64,000 nt of DNA. Origin: Cylindrospermum sp. NIES-4074. GTDB taxonomy: Bacteria; Cyanobacteriota; Cyanobacteriia; Cyanobacteriales; Nostocaceae. The notes beneath the pieces were generated by a model, which worked only from the letters and a program-made list of their open reading frames with translations, was not told the DNA's origin and made no database searches. The DNA lies in contig AP018270.1 of the NCBI GenBank assembly GCA_003994795.1, positions 124,001 to 188,000 of the forward strand, read 5' to 3'. The position numbers and the translations under genes were made by a program. Positions 16,806 through 27,071 of the stretch are shown here, piece after piece. The stretch's first letter is position 1. Each line of letters begins with the position of its first letter.

Positions 16806-17774
16806 ATGAACCGATATCACAGATTCTTTAGAGGGCTGCAAGTCCTGCTCGTGGGTATTCTTTTTTCCTCGCTTTTATTCATCGCTCCTGTTCATGCAGT
16901 TAGCTCTGCTGCGGTATCTCCTGAAAGATTGAATCAGCTTGATACTAGTCTTCAGCAGGAGATTGAAAAGGAGAGACAACAGGCAACAGCTGAGGCTGAA
17001 AGTAAACTGGATCGAGAAGCGATCGCTGCAATTGAAGAAACTAAAAAAGCGATCGCTGCCATTGAGCGGGGAAAGACTCAAGAAGCAATTGCTGCCCTAG
17101 AACGAGCAACTGGAAAAATTGACATTCTAGTAGCACAATACCCTAAACTAGTTCTAATTCCGGTGGCGGCTCAGGTAGCGATAATCGATTTTGCCCCTCA
17201 GGATTTTAATTTGGTTGACCGAATTCGCAAACAAGTTAAGTCTGCTGTAAATGCAGAAGATTTTCCGGCGGCTCGCGAACTGTTGAACAACCTGACAAGC
17301 GAGATTCGCACAGCAATCGTCAATCTGCCATTAGAGAGATATCCAGATGCTACCAAGCAGGCAGCTCGGTTGTTGAACGAAGGCAAAATTGATGAAGCCA
17401 AAGGCGTGCTGCAACTTGCGCTCTCAACTTTAGTGGTGACAGAACAAGCTCGACCCCTGCCGCTAATCAAAGCCCATACCGATCTAGTGACTGCGGTTAC
17501 TTTAGCAGAGAAGGATCGCGACACAGCACAGAGGTTGCTAGAAGATGCTCGTGCCCAACTCAAGTTAGCTCAAGAACTAGGATATGCCAGAGGCGATCGC
17601 GAGTATGCAGCATTTGACAAAGCAATTAAAAATCTAGAGCGGCAAGTTAAGGCACGTGAGAACACAGCAGGCGCATTTGCCAAGCTTCAAGAACAATTCT
17701 CTAGTTTCTTCAACCGAGTATCCGAAGTCGTCAAACCAGGTGATTCCTCAAATAGGGCAGAAGCCAGAAGTTAG
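16806..17774 (+). CDS. YfdX-family protein with signal peptide
   Basis: The 322-residue exported or periplasmic YfdX protein begins MNRYHRFFRGLQVLLVGI, a basic then hydrophobic leader, with likely cleavage after APVHA. The mature part repeats the features of the paralog upstream: AIEETKKAIAAIERGKTQEA, ALERATGKIDILVAQYPKL and LRLAQ/LKLAQELGYARGD near the C terminus. YfdX proteins in enterobacterial stress islands are periplasmic and linked to heat, acid and chlorine resistance; the molecular role is not settled. I chose 16806 because AGGAG is 7 bases upstream; an upstream in-frame extension would only be ChaB-tail sequence. A dead copy of this leader lies at 11534. Confidence 0.87.
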   Translation: MNRYHRFFRGLQVLLVGILFSSLLFIAPVHAVSSAAVSPERLNQLDTSLQQEIEKERQQATAEAESKLDREAIAAIEETKKAIAAIERGKTQEAIAALERATGKIDILVAQYPKLVLIPVAAQVAIIDFAPQDFNLVDRIRKQVKSAVNAEDFPAARELLNNLTSEIRTAIVNLPLERYPDATKQAARLLNEGKIDEAKGVLQLALSTLVVTEQARPLPLIKAHTDLVTAVTLAEKDRDTAQRLLEDARAQLKLAQELGYARGDREYAAFDKAIKNLERQVKARENTAGAFAKLQEQFSSFFNRVSEVVKPGDSSNRAEARS

Positions 17775-17844
17775 GAGTGAGGAGTTTTATCTCCCCCTGC
17801 CCCTCTGCCCACCCGTCCCATCGCGTTAATTTCAAGAGGTGCTG

Positions 17845-18852
17845 ATGGTTGCAGCAACCGATTTCAAAGATTATTACGAAATTCTGGGTGTCAGTAAGAA
17901 CGCCACTCCGGAGGATATCAAAAAAGCCTACCGGAAATTGGCACGGAAACATCACCCGGACTTAAATCCTAACGATAAGCAAGCGGAAGCGCGGTTCAAA
18001 GAAATTAACGAAGCTAATGAAGTGCTGTCCGACCCGGAAAAACGCCAGAAGTATGACCAGTATGGTCAGTACTGGCAACAGGCTGCGGCGGGTGCACCTC
18101 CACCCAGAGGGGCGGGTACACAAGGTTATGACTTTAGCCAGTATGGCAACTTTAATGATTTCATTGATGAATTGCTAGGAGGGTTAGGTCGCAGTGGCGG
18201 TCGTACAAGGCAGCGCGCAGCTAATTATCGCACTACAACAAGACCAGAAGGATTCCGGGACTACGTAGATTTTGGGTATGGAGAAGACCCCTCCAGCCGC
18301 TTCACTGATATTCCCGCACAGGATACGGAAGCAGCGATCGCTCTCACTTTTTCTGAAGCGTTTCACGGTACACAGAAGCGGCTACAAATTGATGGAGAAA
18401 CTATCACTGTTCGCATTCCGCCGGGAGTAAAATCGGGAAGCCGCATTCGAGTCAAAGGCAAAGGACAGATGAGTCCTTTTAGTCAGCAACGCGGCGATTT
18501 GTATCTGACAATTGAATTATTGCCCCATCCTTTCTTCAAATTTGAGGGCGACAATCTTGCTTGCGAAGTACCTGTCAGCCCAGAAGAAGCAGTGCTTGGC
18601 GCACAAATAGATGTTCCTACGCCTGATGGCAAGGTAACGATGACGATTCCGGCCGGTGTGGATTCCGACCAAGCACTGCGGCTACGTGGCAAGGGCTGGC
18701 GCGATCCAAAAGGCAATCGTACCGCTTTGATCGTGCGGTTAAAAATTGTGACACCCAAAGATTTGAGTCCCCAAGAAAGAGAGTGCTATGAAAAATTGCG
18801 ACAAGTTAGCAGTTTTAATCCCCGTCAAGGCTTAGAAGAGGAGCGGTTATGA
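17845..18852 (+). CDS. cbpA: CbpA/DnaJ-type J-domain co-chaperone
   Basis: The J domain occupies residues about 5-75 ([20 protein letters not shown], then HHPDLNP with the HPD motif that stimulates DnaK). A Gly-rich linker follows, then two C-terminal peptide-binding domains ([35 protein letters not shown]). There is no CxxCxGxG zinc region, so it is the CbpA class rather than canonical DnaJ. The ATG at 17845 fits AAGAGG five bases upstream. It overlaps cbpM by 4 bases (ATGA), which implies translational coupling. Its natural partners here are the lid-less DnaK and ClpB of the same island. Confidence 0.93.
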   Translation: MVAATDFKDYYEILGVSKNATPEDIKKAYRKLARKHHPDLNPNDKQAEARFKEINEANEVLSDPEKRQKYDQYGQYWQQAAAGAPPPRGAGTQGYDFSQYGNFNDFIDELLGGLGRSGGRTRQRAANYRTTTRPEGFRDYVDFGYGEDPSSRFTDIPAQDTEAAIALTFSEAFHGTQKRLQIDGETITVRIPPGVKSGSRIRVKGKGQMSPFSQQRGDLYLTIELLPHPFFKFEGDNLACEVPVSPEEAVLGAQIDVPTPDGKVTMTIPAGVDSDQALRLRGKGWRDPKGNRTALIVRLKIVTPKDLSPQERECYEKLRQVSSFNPRQGLEEERL

Positions 18853-19169
18853 GTTCTAACCTGAGTTTGTCTTGCGTAGTGTGGACAGAAACAGGCGATC
18901 GCCTCTATAGTTTCGAGCAAGCCGCCTACCTCACCCAAACCTCGGTTTTATTGCTAGAACGATTTGCCCGCCTGGGATTAATTGAACCTGTAGGAATCAT
19001 GCTGCGCCGACAGGATCTCTTTCGGGTTGTGCAGATTCAAAGGTTGCACCGCGATCTGAACTTGAATTGGGTCGGAGCAGCAATGGTGCTAGATATGGTA
19101 ACTGAAATTGCCCAACTCAAGGCGCAACTGCGCGCCTACCGTGCTGAATTACAAATTCGTAATTCGTAA
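18849..19169 (+). CDS. cbpM: Chaperone modulator CbpM
   Basis: This 106-residue MerR-like protein inhibits and specifies the J domain of CbpA by direct binding. The features fit: [20 protein letters not shown] (helix-turn-helix-like) and [19 protein letters not shown], then a short coiled-coil end. Its ATG overlaps the cbpA stop. The last codons (LQIRNS) are encoded by a heptanucleotide repeat (AATTCGT) that runs past the stop, so the natural C terminus has been extended or replaced by repeat sequence. An IS630 element begins 9 bases after the stop. Confidence 0.85.
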   Translation: MSSNLSLSCVVWTETGDRLYSFEQAAYLTQTSVLLLERFARLGLIEPVGIMLRRQDLFRVVQIQRLHRDLNLNWVGAAMVLDMVTEIAQLKAQLRAYRAELQIRNS

Positions 19170-19178
19170 TTCGTAATT
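19152..19178. repeat. Heptanucleotide short tandem repeat AATTCGT
   Basis: Three perfect AATTCGT units and a partial fourth overlap the cbpM stop codon and abut the left end of the IS630 element. Short tandemly repeated heptamers of this kind are typical of heterocyst-forming cyanobacteria. Confidence 0.8.
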
Positions 19179-20246
19179 ACAGCAATTTGAGATCAAACAC
19201 GCCACAAAGATCGTAAACTTTAAAAATGTAAAAAAAGAAGATTATTGAGAAATGGCAGCATATTCCATTGACTTGCGAAAGAAGATATTAAGTGCGTGGC
19301 AAAACCAAGAAGGTACGCAGAGAGAGTTAGCGGAAAGATTTAAAGTTAGTTTATCATTTATCCGTGACTTTTTGCGTCGGTATCGAGAGACGGGGGAGAT
19401 AACTGCCAGATCCCAAGGAGGAGATCGGCGCTCAAAGCTTAAAGATAAAGAGCAAGAATTATTAAAGATAATGGTGACAGAGCAAAATGATCTATATTTG
19501 CGAGAAATTCAAGCAGCAATCAAAGAGCGCGCATGTATAGAAGTAAGTATATCAAGTTTGTCCCGTACTCTCAACCGCTTAAAATTAAATCGTAAAAAAA
19601 AACTTTAGTAGCGACTGAGCAAGCGACAGAACGAGTACAAGAATTGCGCCATGAATTTCGGCGTTGGTTAGATACTATAGATGTTAGAAACCTGGTATTC
19701 ATCGATGAAACAGGTGTAAATCTAGCTATGACAAGACACTATGGTAGGTGTGAAGGTGGAGTCAGAGTCTATGATAATCGCCCAGGAAATAAAGGTAAAA
19801 ACATGACTGTAATTGCAGCTATGAGCGATGAAGGCTTAATTGCCACTATGACTTTCCCCGGTAGTTTGAATACGGCTAGTTTTTTAGTTTTTATCGAGCA
19901 AATATTACTACCTCAGTTGTGGCGGGGAGCAATTGTAGTGATGGATAATTTACCTGTACATTATGCTAATACGGCAAAAGCAATAATAGAATCTGTTGGC
20001 GCTAAAATTAAGTTTTTGCCTCCATACTCGCCTGATTTATCACCAATCGAATTATGTTGGTCAAAGTTAAAAGAAATTCTTCGTTCTGCTAAAACTCGCA
20101 CATTTGATACTCTTAATGAAGCAATCACTATGGCTGTTAATACTATTACTGATGAAAATGCGCTAAATTGGTTTCATCATTGTGGTCTATTTTTTGACCC
20201 TATTAGAAAGCTATTCCTGTAGTGGGTTTGATCGCAAACTGCTGTA
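19178..20246 (+). mobile_element. Complete IS630-family insertion sequence
   Basis: The element is bounded by inverted repeats: left TACAGCAATTTGAGATCAAA C and right, reversed, TACAGCAGTTTGCGATCAAA C. A TA dinucleotide lies at each edge, as expected for IS630/Tc1-mariner target duplication. It separates cbpM from clpB. A 458-bp internally deleted relative is at 26025-26482. Confidence 0.9.
19252..20222 (+). CDS. IS630 transposase made by -1 frameshift on an A9 run
   Basis: Two frames encode one transposase. The first (19252-19608, 118 residues) carries the helix-turn-helix region (TQRELAERFKVSLSFIRDFL and a second one toward SISSLSRTLNRL). It ends KKKL-stop directly after nine A residues at about 19594-19602. 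A -1 slip on the A run reads on as KKKTLVATEQATERVQEL and into the DDE domain. That domain has VFIDETGVNLAM, VVMDNLPVH and PPYSPDLSPIELCWSKLKE. The slip joins the halves without loss, as in other IS630 elements. The enzyme cuts at the inverted repeats and inserts at TA. The gene looks intact and potentially active. Confidence 0.88.
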
Positions 20247-20393
20247 AGAGCGTTAACAAAAATGCGTAGGCTAGGGGCGGAAACAACTGTCTCCACCTCC
20301 CCACATCTCTCCCTTTCTTTTTCAACGTGATACCATTTCATGAAAATAATGAAACAGACCCAAACCCTGAAAGCCTGACTAGGTAAGATTTTC

Positions 20394-20455
20394 TTAATTA
20401 CGAATTACGTTAGCGCAGCTTTAGCGACGCAGGAGCGTCACTACGAATTATGAAT
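20394..20455. repeat. Dispersed palindromic repeat, copy 2
   Basis: AATTACGAATTACGTTAGCG through GGAGCGTCACTACGAATTAT has inverted arms and matches the repeat at 1555-1612. It lies upstream of clpB. Confidence 0.6.
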
Positions 20456-20502
20456 TGGTTTGACTGCCTAAATAATTTATTTCTCAGCTAAGGGGCACGA
20501 TT

Positions 20503-23145
20503 ATGCAACCAACCAATCCCGAGCAATTTACCGAAAAAGCCTGGGAAGCCCTTGTTCGTACTCCCGAAATTGCCAAGCAGTTTCAGCATCAGCAGATTGA
20601 GAGCGAACATTTGATGCTAGCGCTACTGGAACAGGAAGGACTCGCCAGTTCTATTTTCAACAAAGCCGGGGTAAATGTTCAAAAACTACACGAGCGCACT
20701 ATCGACTTTATCAACCGTCAGCCCAAAGTATCGGGGGCTAGCAGTGGTTCGGTATACATCGGACACAGTTTAGAGACGCTGCTCGATCGCGCCGAACAAT
20801 ACCGCAAAGAGTTTGGTGATGAATATATTTCTATTGAACATTTAATACTTGCCTTTGCCAAAGACGATCGCTTTGGTAAAGGGTTGTTTCAAGAATTTGG
20901 ACTGGATGAAAAAAAACTCCGCAACATCATTCAACAGATTCGAGGGAGTCAAAAAGTGACAGATCAAAACCCGGAAGTTAAATATGAAGCGCTAGAAAAA
21001 TACGGACGCGATTTAACCCAATTGGCAAATGAGGGCATACTCGACCCAGTGATTGGACGAGATGAAGAAATTCGTCGCACGATTCAAATCCTTTCTCGTC
21101 GGACTAAAAATAACCCCGTGCTGATTGGTGAACCCGGTGTCGGTAAAACGGCAATTGTAGAAGGATTAGCGCAGCGCATTGTCAGTGGTGATGTCCCGGA
21201 ATCATTGCGCGTTGGCGTAGCCGGCCGTAGGCATCGCAAACTAATAGCTTTAGACATGGGTGCGTTAATTGCCGGAGCCAAATACCGGGGAGAATTTGAA
21301 GAACGCCTGAAAGCTGTCTTAAAAGAAATCCAAGAAGCACAGGGACAAATCGTCTTGTTCATTGACGAAATTCACACTGTAGTTGGTGCGGGTGCAACGC
21401 AAGGATCGATGGATGCTAGCAACTTGCTCAAGCCGATGCTCGCTCGCGGCGAACTGCGCTGTATTGGTGCCACCACGCTAGATGAATACCGCAAGTACAT
21501 TGAAAAAGATGCGGCTTTGGAACGTCGTTTTCAGCAGGTGTATGTCGATCAGCCCAGTGTGGAAGATACCATCTCAATTCTGCGCGGTTTGAAAGAGCGC
21601 TACGAGTTACACCACGGCGTGAAGATTTCTGATAGTGCGTTAGTTGCGGCAGCTACTCTGTCTGCCAGATATATTAGCGATCGCTTCCTACCCGACAAAG
21701 CTATTGATTTGGTGGATGAAGCTGCGGCTAAACTAAAAATGGAAATTACTTCCAAACCAGAAGAATTAGACGAAATCGATCGCAAAATTCTGCAACTGGA
21801 AATGGAGCGGCTGTCACTGCAAAAAGAAACAGACAGTGCTTCCAGAGAGCGTTTAGAACGCCTAGAGAGAGAACTTGCGGAGTTAAAAGAACGGCAAGTT
21901 GCTCTCAATGCTCAATGGCAGGCAGAGAAGCAAATCATCGATCGCATTCGCCAAATTAGACAAGAGATTGAGCGTGTCAATGTAGAAATTCAGCAAGCCG
22001 AACGCGATTACGACCTCAACCGGGCAGCAGAACTGAAATACAGCAAACTCACTGAGCTGCAACGACAACTAAAAGAAGCCGAAGCGCGACTAGCCCAAAT
22101 CCAGACTAGCGGTAAATCTCTGTTGCGCGAAGAAGTCACCGAAGCTGACATTGCCGAAATTATCTCCAAGTGGTCGGGTATTCCGGTGAGCAGACTGGTT
22201 GAATCGGAAATGCAAAAACTCTTGCATCTGGAAGAAGAGCTACATAAACGTGTGATTGGTCAGGACGAAGCTGTAAGAGCTGCTGCCGATGCAATTCAAC
22301 GTTCCCGTGCTGGGTTGGCAGACCCGAATCGTCCCATTGCCAGCTTTATTTTCTTAGGCCCGACCGGGGTGGGAAAAACAGAACTGGCAAAAGCTTTAGC
22401 GGAATATCTGTTTGATACCGAAGATGCACTGGTGCGGATCGATATGTCCGAATACATGGAGAAACACGCTGTTGCCCGTCTCATCGGTGCGCCTCCAGGT
22501 TACGTGGGCTATGAAGAAGGCGGACAACTCACCGAAGCGATTCGCCGCCGACCTTATTCTGTAATTCTGTTTGACGAAATTGAGAAAGCTCATCCTGATG
22601 TATTCAACGTCCTGCTGCAAATCCTGGATGATGGTCGCCTAACTGATTCTCAGGGACGCACAGTAGATTTTAAAAATACGATCGCGATTATGACCAGCAA
22701 TATTGGTTCAATATACATTTTGGATGTGGCAGGAGACGATAGCAAGTACGAACAAATGCGCGATCGCGTCATGGAAGCAGTGCGAGAAAGTTTCCGCCCC
22801 GAATTTCTCAACCGCATTGATGAAATCATTATTTTCCACAGCTTGCGGAAGGACGAGTTGCGCGAAATTGTCAAACTACAAGTGCAGCGTTTAGAGGAGC
22901 GACTGCGCGAGCGTAAACTCTCGCTCAAAATCTCCGACCAGGCTCTCGATTGGATTGTTCAGGTCGGTTATGACCCAGTTTACGGCGCTCGTCCCCTGAA
23001 GCGGGCGATTCAGCGAGAACTAGAAACTCCGATTGCTAAAGCGATTCTACGCGGCGAGTTCCACGAAGGCGACACAATCTACGTCCATGTGGAACACGAA
23101 CGACTTGTGTTGAAGCGCTTATCACCTGAACTGGTCAATGCTTAG
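20503..23145 (+). CDS. clpB: ClpB (Hsp100) disaggregase
   Basis: The 880-residue AAA+ ATPase solubilises aggregated proteins together with DnaK/DnaJ. In order it has an N domain (1-150, two Clp repeats), AAA1 with Walker A GEPGVGKT near 209 and Walker [10 protein letters not shown], and a coiled-coil M domain at about 400-540. AAA2 follows, with GPTGVGKT near 620 and [15 protein letters not shown], then the C-terminal small domain. There is no IGF/L loop of ClpA/X type, so it is a ClpB rather than a ClpP partner. Residues 237-244 (VGVAGRRH) are an apparent eight-residue insertion between ESLR and RKLIALDMG. The insertion is encoded by a 24-bp repeat. Confidence 0.95.
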   Translation: MQPTNPEQFTEKAWEALVRTPEIAKQFQHQQIESEHLMLALLEQEGLASSIFNKAGVNVQKLHERTIDFINRQPKVSGASSGSVYIGHSLETLLDRAEQYRKEFGDEYISIEHLILAFAKDDRFGKGLFQEFGLDEKKLRNIIQQIRGSQKVTDQNPEVKYEALEKYGRDLTQLANEGILDPVIGRDEEIRRTIQILSRRTKNNPVLIGEPGVGKTAIVEGLAQRIVSGDVPESLRVGVAGRRHRKLIALDMGALIAGAKYRGEFEERLKAVLKEIQEAQGQIVLFIDEIHTVVGAGATQGSMDASNLLKPMLARGELRCIGATTLDEYRKYIEKDAALERRFQQVYVDQPSVEDTISILRGLKERYELHHGVKISDSALVAAATLSARYISDRFLPDKAIDLVDEAAAKLKMEITSKPEELDEIDRKILQLEMERLSLQKETDSASRERLERLERELAELKERQVALNAQWQAEKQIIDRIRQIRQEIERVNVEIQQAERDYDLNRAAELKYSKLTELQRQLKEAEARLAQIQTSGKSLLREEVTEADIAEIISKWSGIPVSRLVESEMQKLLHLEEELHKRVIGQDEAVRAAADAIQRSRAGLADPNRPIASFIFLGPTGVGKTELAKALAEYLFDTEDALVRIDMSEYMEKHAVARLIGAPPGYVGYEEGGQLTEAIRRRPYSVILFDEIEKAHPDVFNVLLQILDDGRLTDSQGRTVDFKNTIAIMTSNIGSIYILDVAGDDSKYEQMRDRVMEAVRESFRPEFLNRIDEIIIFHSLRKDELREIVKLQVQRLEERLRERKLSLKISDQALDWIVQVGYDPVYGARPLKRAIQRELETPIAKAILRGEFHEGDTIYVHVEHERLVLKRLSPELVNA
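21211..21234. repeat. 24-bp repeat piece inserted in frame in clpB
   Basis: GTTGGCGTAGCCGGCCGTAG GCAT encodes VGVAGRRH. The sequence has the look of the GCGTTGGCGTAGC/GCCGTAGGCATCGC repeats common between genes in Nostocales. Typical ClpB proteins run from VPESL-x-x-R directly to KLIALDMG. Confidence 0.6.
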
Positions 23146-23443
23146 AGGGGGCAGAGGAGTACAAGGGAGAGATGAAGAAGGCAGAAGTACGAGGGCAGAG
23201 GGCAGAAGGTTTTATTTAAAAGGGGATTCAAACCCCTCCTAAATAAGAGCCACCAAATTAAAAATTTGGTGGGGGTCTTGAACCCTTACTCCTTCCAGTC
23301 GTAGGCAAAGAGCAGGAAGTAGAATTCCCTTCTGCCTTCTGCCTCCTGCCCTCTGCCTTTCTTGATAACTCTTGGAAAGACTTGGGTTAATTGCGTCTCT
23401 CTTTCAAGATTTAACAACATATCAAAACATTTTTGGAAAAGCT
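23146..23443. other. Spacer with inverted repeat and strong hairpin after clpB
   Basis: GAGGGCAGAGGGCAGAAGG at about 23190-23210 is answered by CCTTCTGCCTTCTGCCTCCT GCCCTCTGCC at about 23328-23358 in inverse orientation. A similar pair flanks 28629-28825. Between the arms lies the hairpin at 23250-23272. No gene is seen before HdeD. Confidence 0.6.
23250..23272. terminator. Perfect 10-bp stem hairpin, possible clpB terminator
   Basis: CCACCAAATT-AAA-AATTTGGTGG forms a perfect stem with a 3-base loop. It lies about 105 bases past the clpB stop and is followed by G-rich sequence rather than a T tract. It may instead be the core of the surrounding inverted repeat. Confidence 0.4.
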
Positions 23444-24004
23444 ATGACTTCTGAAGATTTTAGAGAAACCAGAACAAATTCAGCATTGCCAATTGTCTTA
23501 GGTGTTTTGATGATTCTGCTGGGAATTGCAGCGATCGCAGAACCATTTGTTGCCACTATTGCCATCACAATCTTATTCTCCTGGACTTTAATTATTGCTG
23601 GCATCGTCCGAATTGTTCATGCATTTCAATCACGTCACAAACGAGGCTTCTGGACAACACTAGTAGTTGGTGTTCTATACGTAATTGGTGGGATTCTGCT
23701 GCTTAGCAACATCTTTGGTGCTGCGCTCTCTCTCACCTTAGCTTTTGGATTGATCATTTTTATTGAGGGTGTATTGGAGGTGATCGCAGCATTTCAAATG
23801 CGTCGAGATCCAAACTGGGGTTGGGTACTATTTAGCGGTATCATGGCTATTATTCTAGGGATTTTGATTCTAGCTCAATGGCCTGTCAGCACAGTTTGGG
23901 TATTGGGAGTATTTGTAGGGATTAATTTTTTGTTGACGGGTGTTTGGATGATCATGCTTTCATTAGCTTCTCGTAGTCTTACTGACTATAGGGCAAGAGT
24001 TTAA
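23444..24004 (+). CDS. HdeD-family membrane protein
   Basis: This protein of about 186 residues has six hydrophobic helices in pairs (for example LPIVLGVLMILLGIAAIAEP, TIAITILFSWTLIIAGIVRI and GWVLFSGIMAIILGILILAQ). This is the DUF308/HdeD layout known from the acid-resistance protein HdeD. I chose the ATG at 23444 (MTSEDFRETRTNS), which gives a normal hydrophilic N terminus. An in-frame TTG at 23372 would add 24 residues without support. HdeD proteins occur beside yfdX genes in heat/acid resistance islands, as here. Confidence 0.88.
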   Translation: MTSEDFRETRTNSALPIVLGVLMILLGIAAIAEPFVATIAITILFSWTLIIAGIVRIVHAFQSRHKRGFWTTLVVGVLYVIGGILLLSNIFGAALSLTLAFGLIIFIEGVLEVIAAFQMRRDPNWGWVLFSGIMAIILGILILAQWPVSTVWVLGVFVGINFLLTGVWMIMLSLASRSLTDYRARV

Positions 24005-24178
24005 AGCAGTTATCAGTTATAAAAGTTTGAGTTGGGGTCTAAATCTCCAACTCAAACGTAGCACGCAATAGTGGTGAGGAACTTTGAATCCCAACTGAAA
24101 AACAGTTTACTGTTAACTATTTACTAATTTGTTGAAATAACTTTCGGTTTTATTGGTGAGCTAGTGCTGCCTCACTGA

Positions 24179-24550
<372 letters not shown>

Positions 24551-26024
24551 TGTGGTAAAACTTACTAGAGAAGACGACTCTCTAAATTAGCCAAGTAACC
24601 CTTGGGGTCTCTGCGAAATCGATATTGTTCAATTCTGGCTTTATGGTGTTTTTTCAGTTGAGAGCGTAATTCGAGCCAAGTATGAATATCAACTTGTGCT
24701 AAATCAGATGCGGTAAAAGAATGAAGTTTAGTAGCGATTGCACAGGCAAGTTTGACAGAACCACGAATAACGAGGGATGAGGGGGCAACTTTACGACCAG
24801 TACAACGACGTTGATGATGACGTAGCATACCAAAAGCATGTTCTAAGTCATTATTAGTTCTGGGAAAATCTTCAATTTCATAACAATGAAAAAGTCCAGA
24901 CCAGTAGTTATGAGTGGTTTTTATAAAGTTATCGATTGCGGTACTAAGTGTACCAGCCTTCTGCAATTGAGAGGACATTTCTGTTAATAGTTCCTGATAG
25001 CTTTGTTTAACTCCAGCAGCATCAAGACCTATTTTATTATTGAGAATGCTACTAGCTTTATCAACCCATTCATATGCAACCATAACAGGTGCAAATAAAG
25101 ATGCAGTCGCAGATAATCCTTTGGCTAGAAGGTGTTTTAGGTTAACTAAAGGTGGTGGTAAAGCACTTTTTTTTCCATTCGTTCTAAACTTTGCTCTATT
25201 AGCGTCAAATTTTCTTGTAACTTTAACCCAGATGCCTCTAATGGTGGATGACCATCATTGGTTATAGAACTACGCACTGCCGAGCAATAATCTTCAATAA
25301 TAGTCCCCAAATCCTTATCTTCATTGACAACACTACGTTCAATGTCTCGTAATCCTCTTACTTTTTTTTTCAATTCCTTTTTTGCATGTCTATCCGCCTC
25401 ATATATGGGTTTAATTGCTTCTTTCAGGTAATGGTAATGACACAAACCGTGAGCAATTCCAGGTAATGCTAACCCAACAGCTTTGCGAATTGATTGTTGC
25501 CCATCACTAACAACTCCATTAATTGGTACATTTAGGGTATTAGTTACTTCTAATAATAACGCCACTAAATCTTCGTTTCTTGATGATAATAAGGTTTTAG
25601 CTAGTAAAATTTCTCCTGATAAGCAATCTCGAATTACCCATAATACTTCATGTCCAATTTCTGGCTGCATTCCATCGATCGCTAATATCACCCGTCCTTG
25701 ATTAGCCACTATTGCTTTTAACCTTTTATGATCTTTTAGCCATAAAGAAAGTAATTCGTCATATCTGTCAATTAGGTGCGTGACCGTTCGTTGACTTATA
25801 CATATACCCTTTAATTCAAGGTGAGTGTGTATTTGGGGAACACTTCTATGTTCCTGGTATCGTAACGCTCCTATATAAGCAATCACATCCAAACCAAATT
25901 CGCTCTGTGGTAGAGCGAGTGACCCTTCTTGCTCTGGCCGATATGCTTTTTTATACCGCAGACATAACTTATTTTGACATCGACGAATTTTTAGCTGTAG
26001 TTCTACTACCCCATTTAACGTTCT

Positions 26025-26482
26025 TACAGCAGTTTGCGATCAAACCCACTACAGGAATAGCTTTCTAATAGGGTCAAAAAATAGACCACAATGATGAAAC
26101 CAATTTAGCGCATTTTCATCAGTACATGCGCGCTCTTTGATTGCTGCTTGAATTTCTCGCAAATATAGATCATTTTGCTCTGTCACCATTATCTTTAATA
26201 ATTCTTGCTCTTTATCTTTAAGCTTTGAGCGCCGATCTCCTCCTTGGGATCTGGCAGTTATCTCCCCCGTCTCTCGATACCGACGCAAAAAGTCACGGAT
26301 AAATGATAAACTAACTTTAAATCTTTCCGCTAACTCTCTCTGCGTACCTTCTTGGTTTTGCCACGCACTTAATATCTTCTTTCGCAAGTCAATGGAATAT
26401 GCTGCCATTTCTCAATAATCTTCTTTTTTTACATTTTTAAAGTTTACGATCTTTGTGGCGTGTTTGATCTCAAATTGCTGTA
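26025..26482 (-). mobile_element. MITE-like, internally deleted IS630 derivative
   Basis: Both inverted repeats and the TA edges of the IS630 element at 19178-20246 are kept. About 610 bp of the middle, most of the DDE domain, is missing. The deletion joins ...GCGCGCATGTA to CTGATGAAAATGCGC across a TA microhomology. It inserted at TA inside another transposase gene. It could be moved in trans by the intact copy. Confidence 0.9.
26049..26408 (-). pseudogene. Truncated in-frame IS630 transposase in the MITE-like element
   Basis: The 119-residue open frame starts with the same helix-turn-helix part as the intact IS630 (MAAYSIDLRKKILSAWQ). It jumps at AAIKERAC to the last 22 residues (TDENALNWFHHCGLFFDPIR) in frame. 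It lacks all three catalytic acids. It may still bind the ends and act as an inhibitor, which is speculation. Confidence 0.85.
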
Positions 26483-26586
26483 TATGTCGAGGATTATTGT
26501 ATTCATTCCACATTGCTTGACCGCACGAAGGGCATTTTTTTTGAATACAATCGAGTACTTCAAACGATGTTGCCTCTGGTTTTAGA

Positions 26587-26768
26587 CTTTTTCTTACCAA
26601 GTTTTTGCACCATTATTTCACTACAAGGTCAAGATTACAGGATTTCCACTCTTCTCTAGTAAGTTTTGCCACGCTAGCTTTTTCTTACCAAGTTTTTGCA
26701 CCATTATTTCACTACAAGGTCAAGATTACAGGATTTCCACTCTTCTCTAGTAAGTTTTGCCACGCTAG
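26587..26768. repeat. 91-bp tandem duplication of an IS end
   Basis: Two adjacent 91-bp units (26587-26677, 26678-26768) start CTTTTTCTTACCAAG and end TTTTGCCACGCTAG. Each contains the right inverted repeat of the minus-strand IS. I saw no difference between the two units on reading. Confidence 0.9.
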
Positions 26769-27071
26769 TTCTAAAGTAAGTGTATCAGCACCATCACGCA
26801 GTGCCGCCGCCACCGCTCGAATCAACCAATCTTTAAGTACACCAACACAACCAATCGAGCGTTCATAAAAATAGAACCAATGCTGCATCAAAGTAGGAAT
26901 CTCAACTTGTAGAGGTACTTGCTTGAGCAGTGCCAACAAAACTCCTTGAAAATCTTGGCGGTCTTGCTCATGCTGAAATAAATACCGGGGAAAATGGATA
27001 TCCAAACCCCGACGAGATGCCTGACCTTGAGGTTGACAGTCAAAAAATCTGACATTATCTGTACTCCTCAA
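26769..27071 (-). pseudogene. Fragment of a TnsC/TniB-like transposition ATPase
   Basis: The fragment reads FFDCQPQGQASRRGLDIHFP, then ALLKQVPLQVEIP and VLKDWLIRAVAAALRDGAD. This resembles the C-terminal third of TnsC/TniB AAA+ regulators of Tn7-like transposons. Walker A and B motifs are absent, so the N-terminal two thirds are gone. The 3' end runs into the IS end at 26768. It overlaps the end of the tnsB remnant by 17 bases, the order expected for tnsB-tnsC. Confidence 0.6.

Larger units (their letters stand above)
24565..26600 (-). pseudogene. Interrupted DDE transposase with N-terminal zinc motifs
   Basis: Reading inward from 26600 gives SFEVLDCIQKKCPSCGQAMW up to NPRHI. The IS630 derivative then intervenes, and the protein resumes at 26024 with RTLNGVVELQLKIRRCQ and YKKAYRPEQEG. 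The catalytic part shows VILAIDGMQPEIGHEVLWVI, VVSDGQQSIRKAVG and HGLCHYHYLKEA. Removing the insert and one TA copy restores the frame (NPRHI-RTLNG). Near 25150 an A8 run (in the gene strand) ends the first frame. A -1 shift there continues through LPPPLVNLKHLLAKG to the final part, with DFPRTNNDLEHAFGMLRHHQ. The shift could be programmed or a mutation. The family is uncertain; the layout recalls MULE/ISL3-like transposases. Confidence 0.75.
24551..26768 (-). mobile_element. Composite IS remnant with duplicated end, interrupted by an IS630 derivative
   Basis: The left end reads TGTGGTAAAACTTACTAGAG AAG after CTAG. The right end, reversed, reads CGTGGCAAAACTTACTAGAG AAG, also next to CTAG, which suggests 22-23-bp inverted repeats and a CTAG target duplication. 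The right end is present twice in a 91-bp tandem repeat (26587-26677 and 26678-26768). The element encodes one transposase on the minus strand. A 458-bp IS630 derivative sits in its N-terminal part, so the element is dead. Confidence 0.75.

Noticed and set aside
26587-26768. Possible CRISPR-like repeat
   Set aside because: There are only two adjacent 91-bp units without spacers, and they carry an IS inverted repeat.
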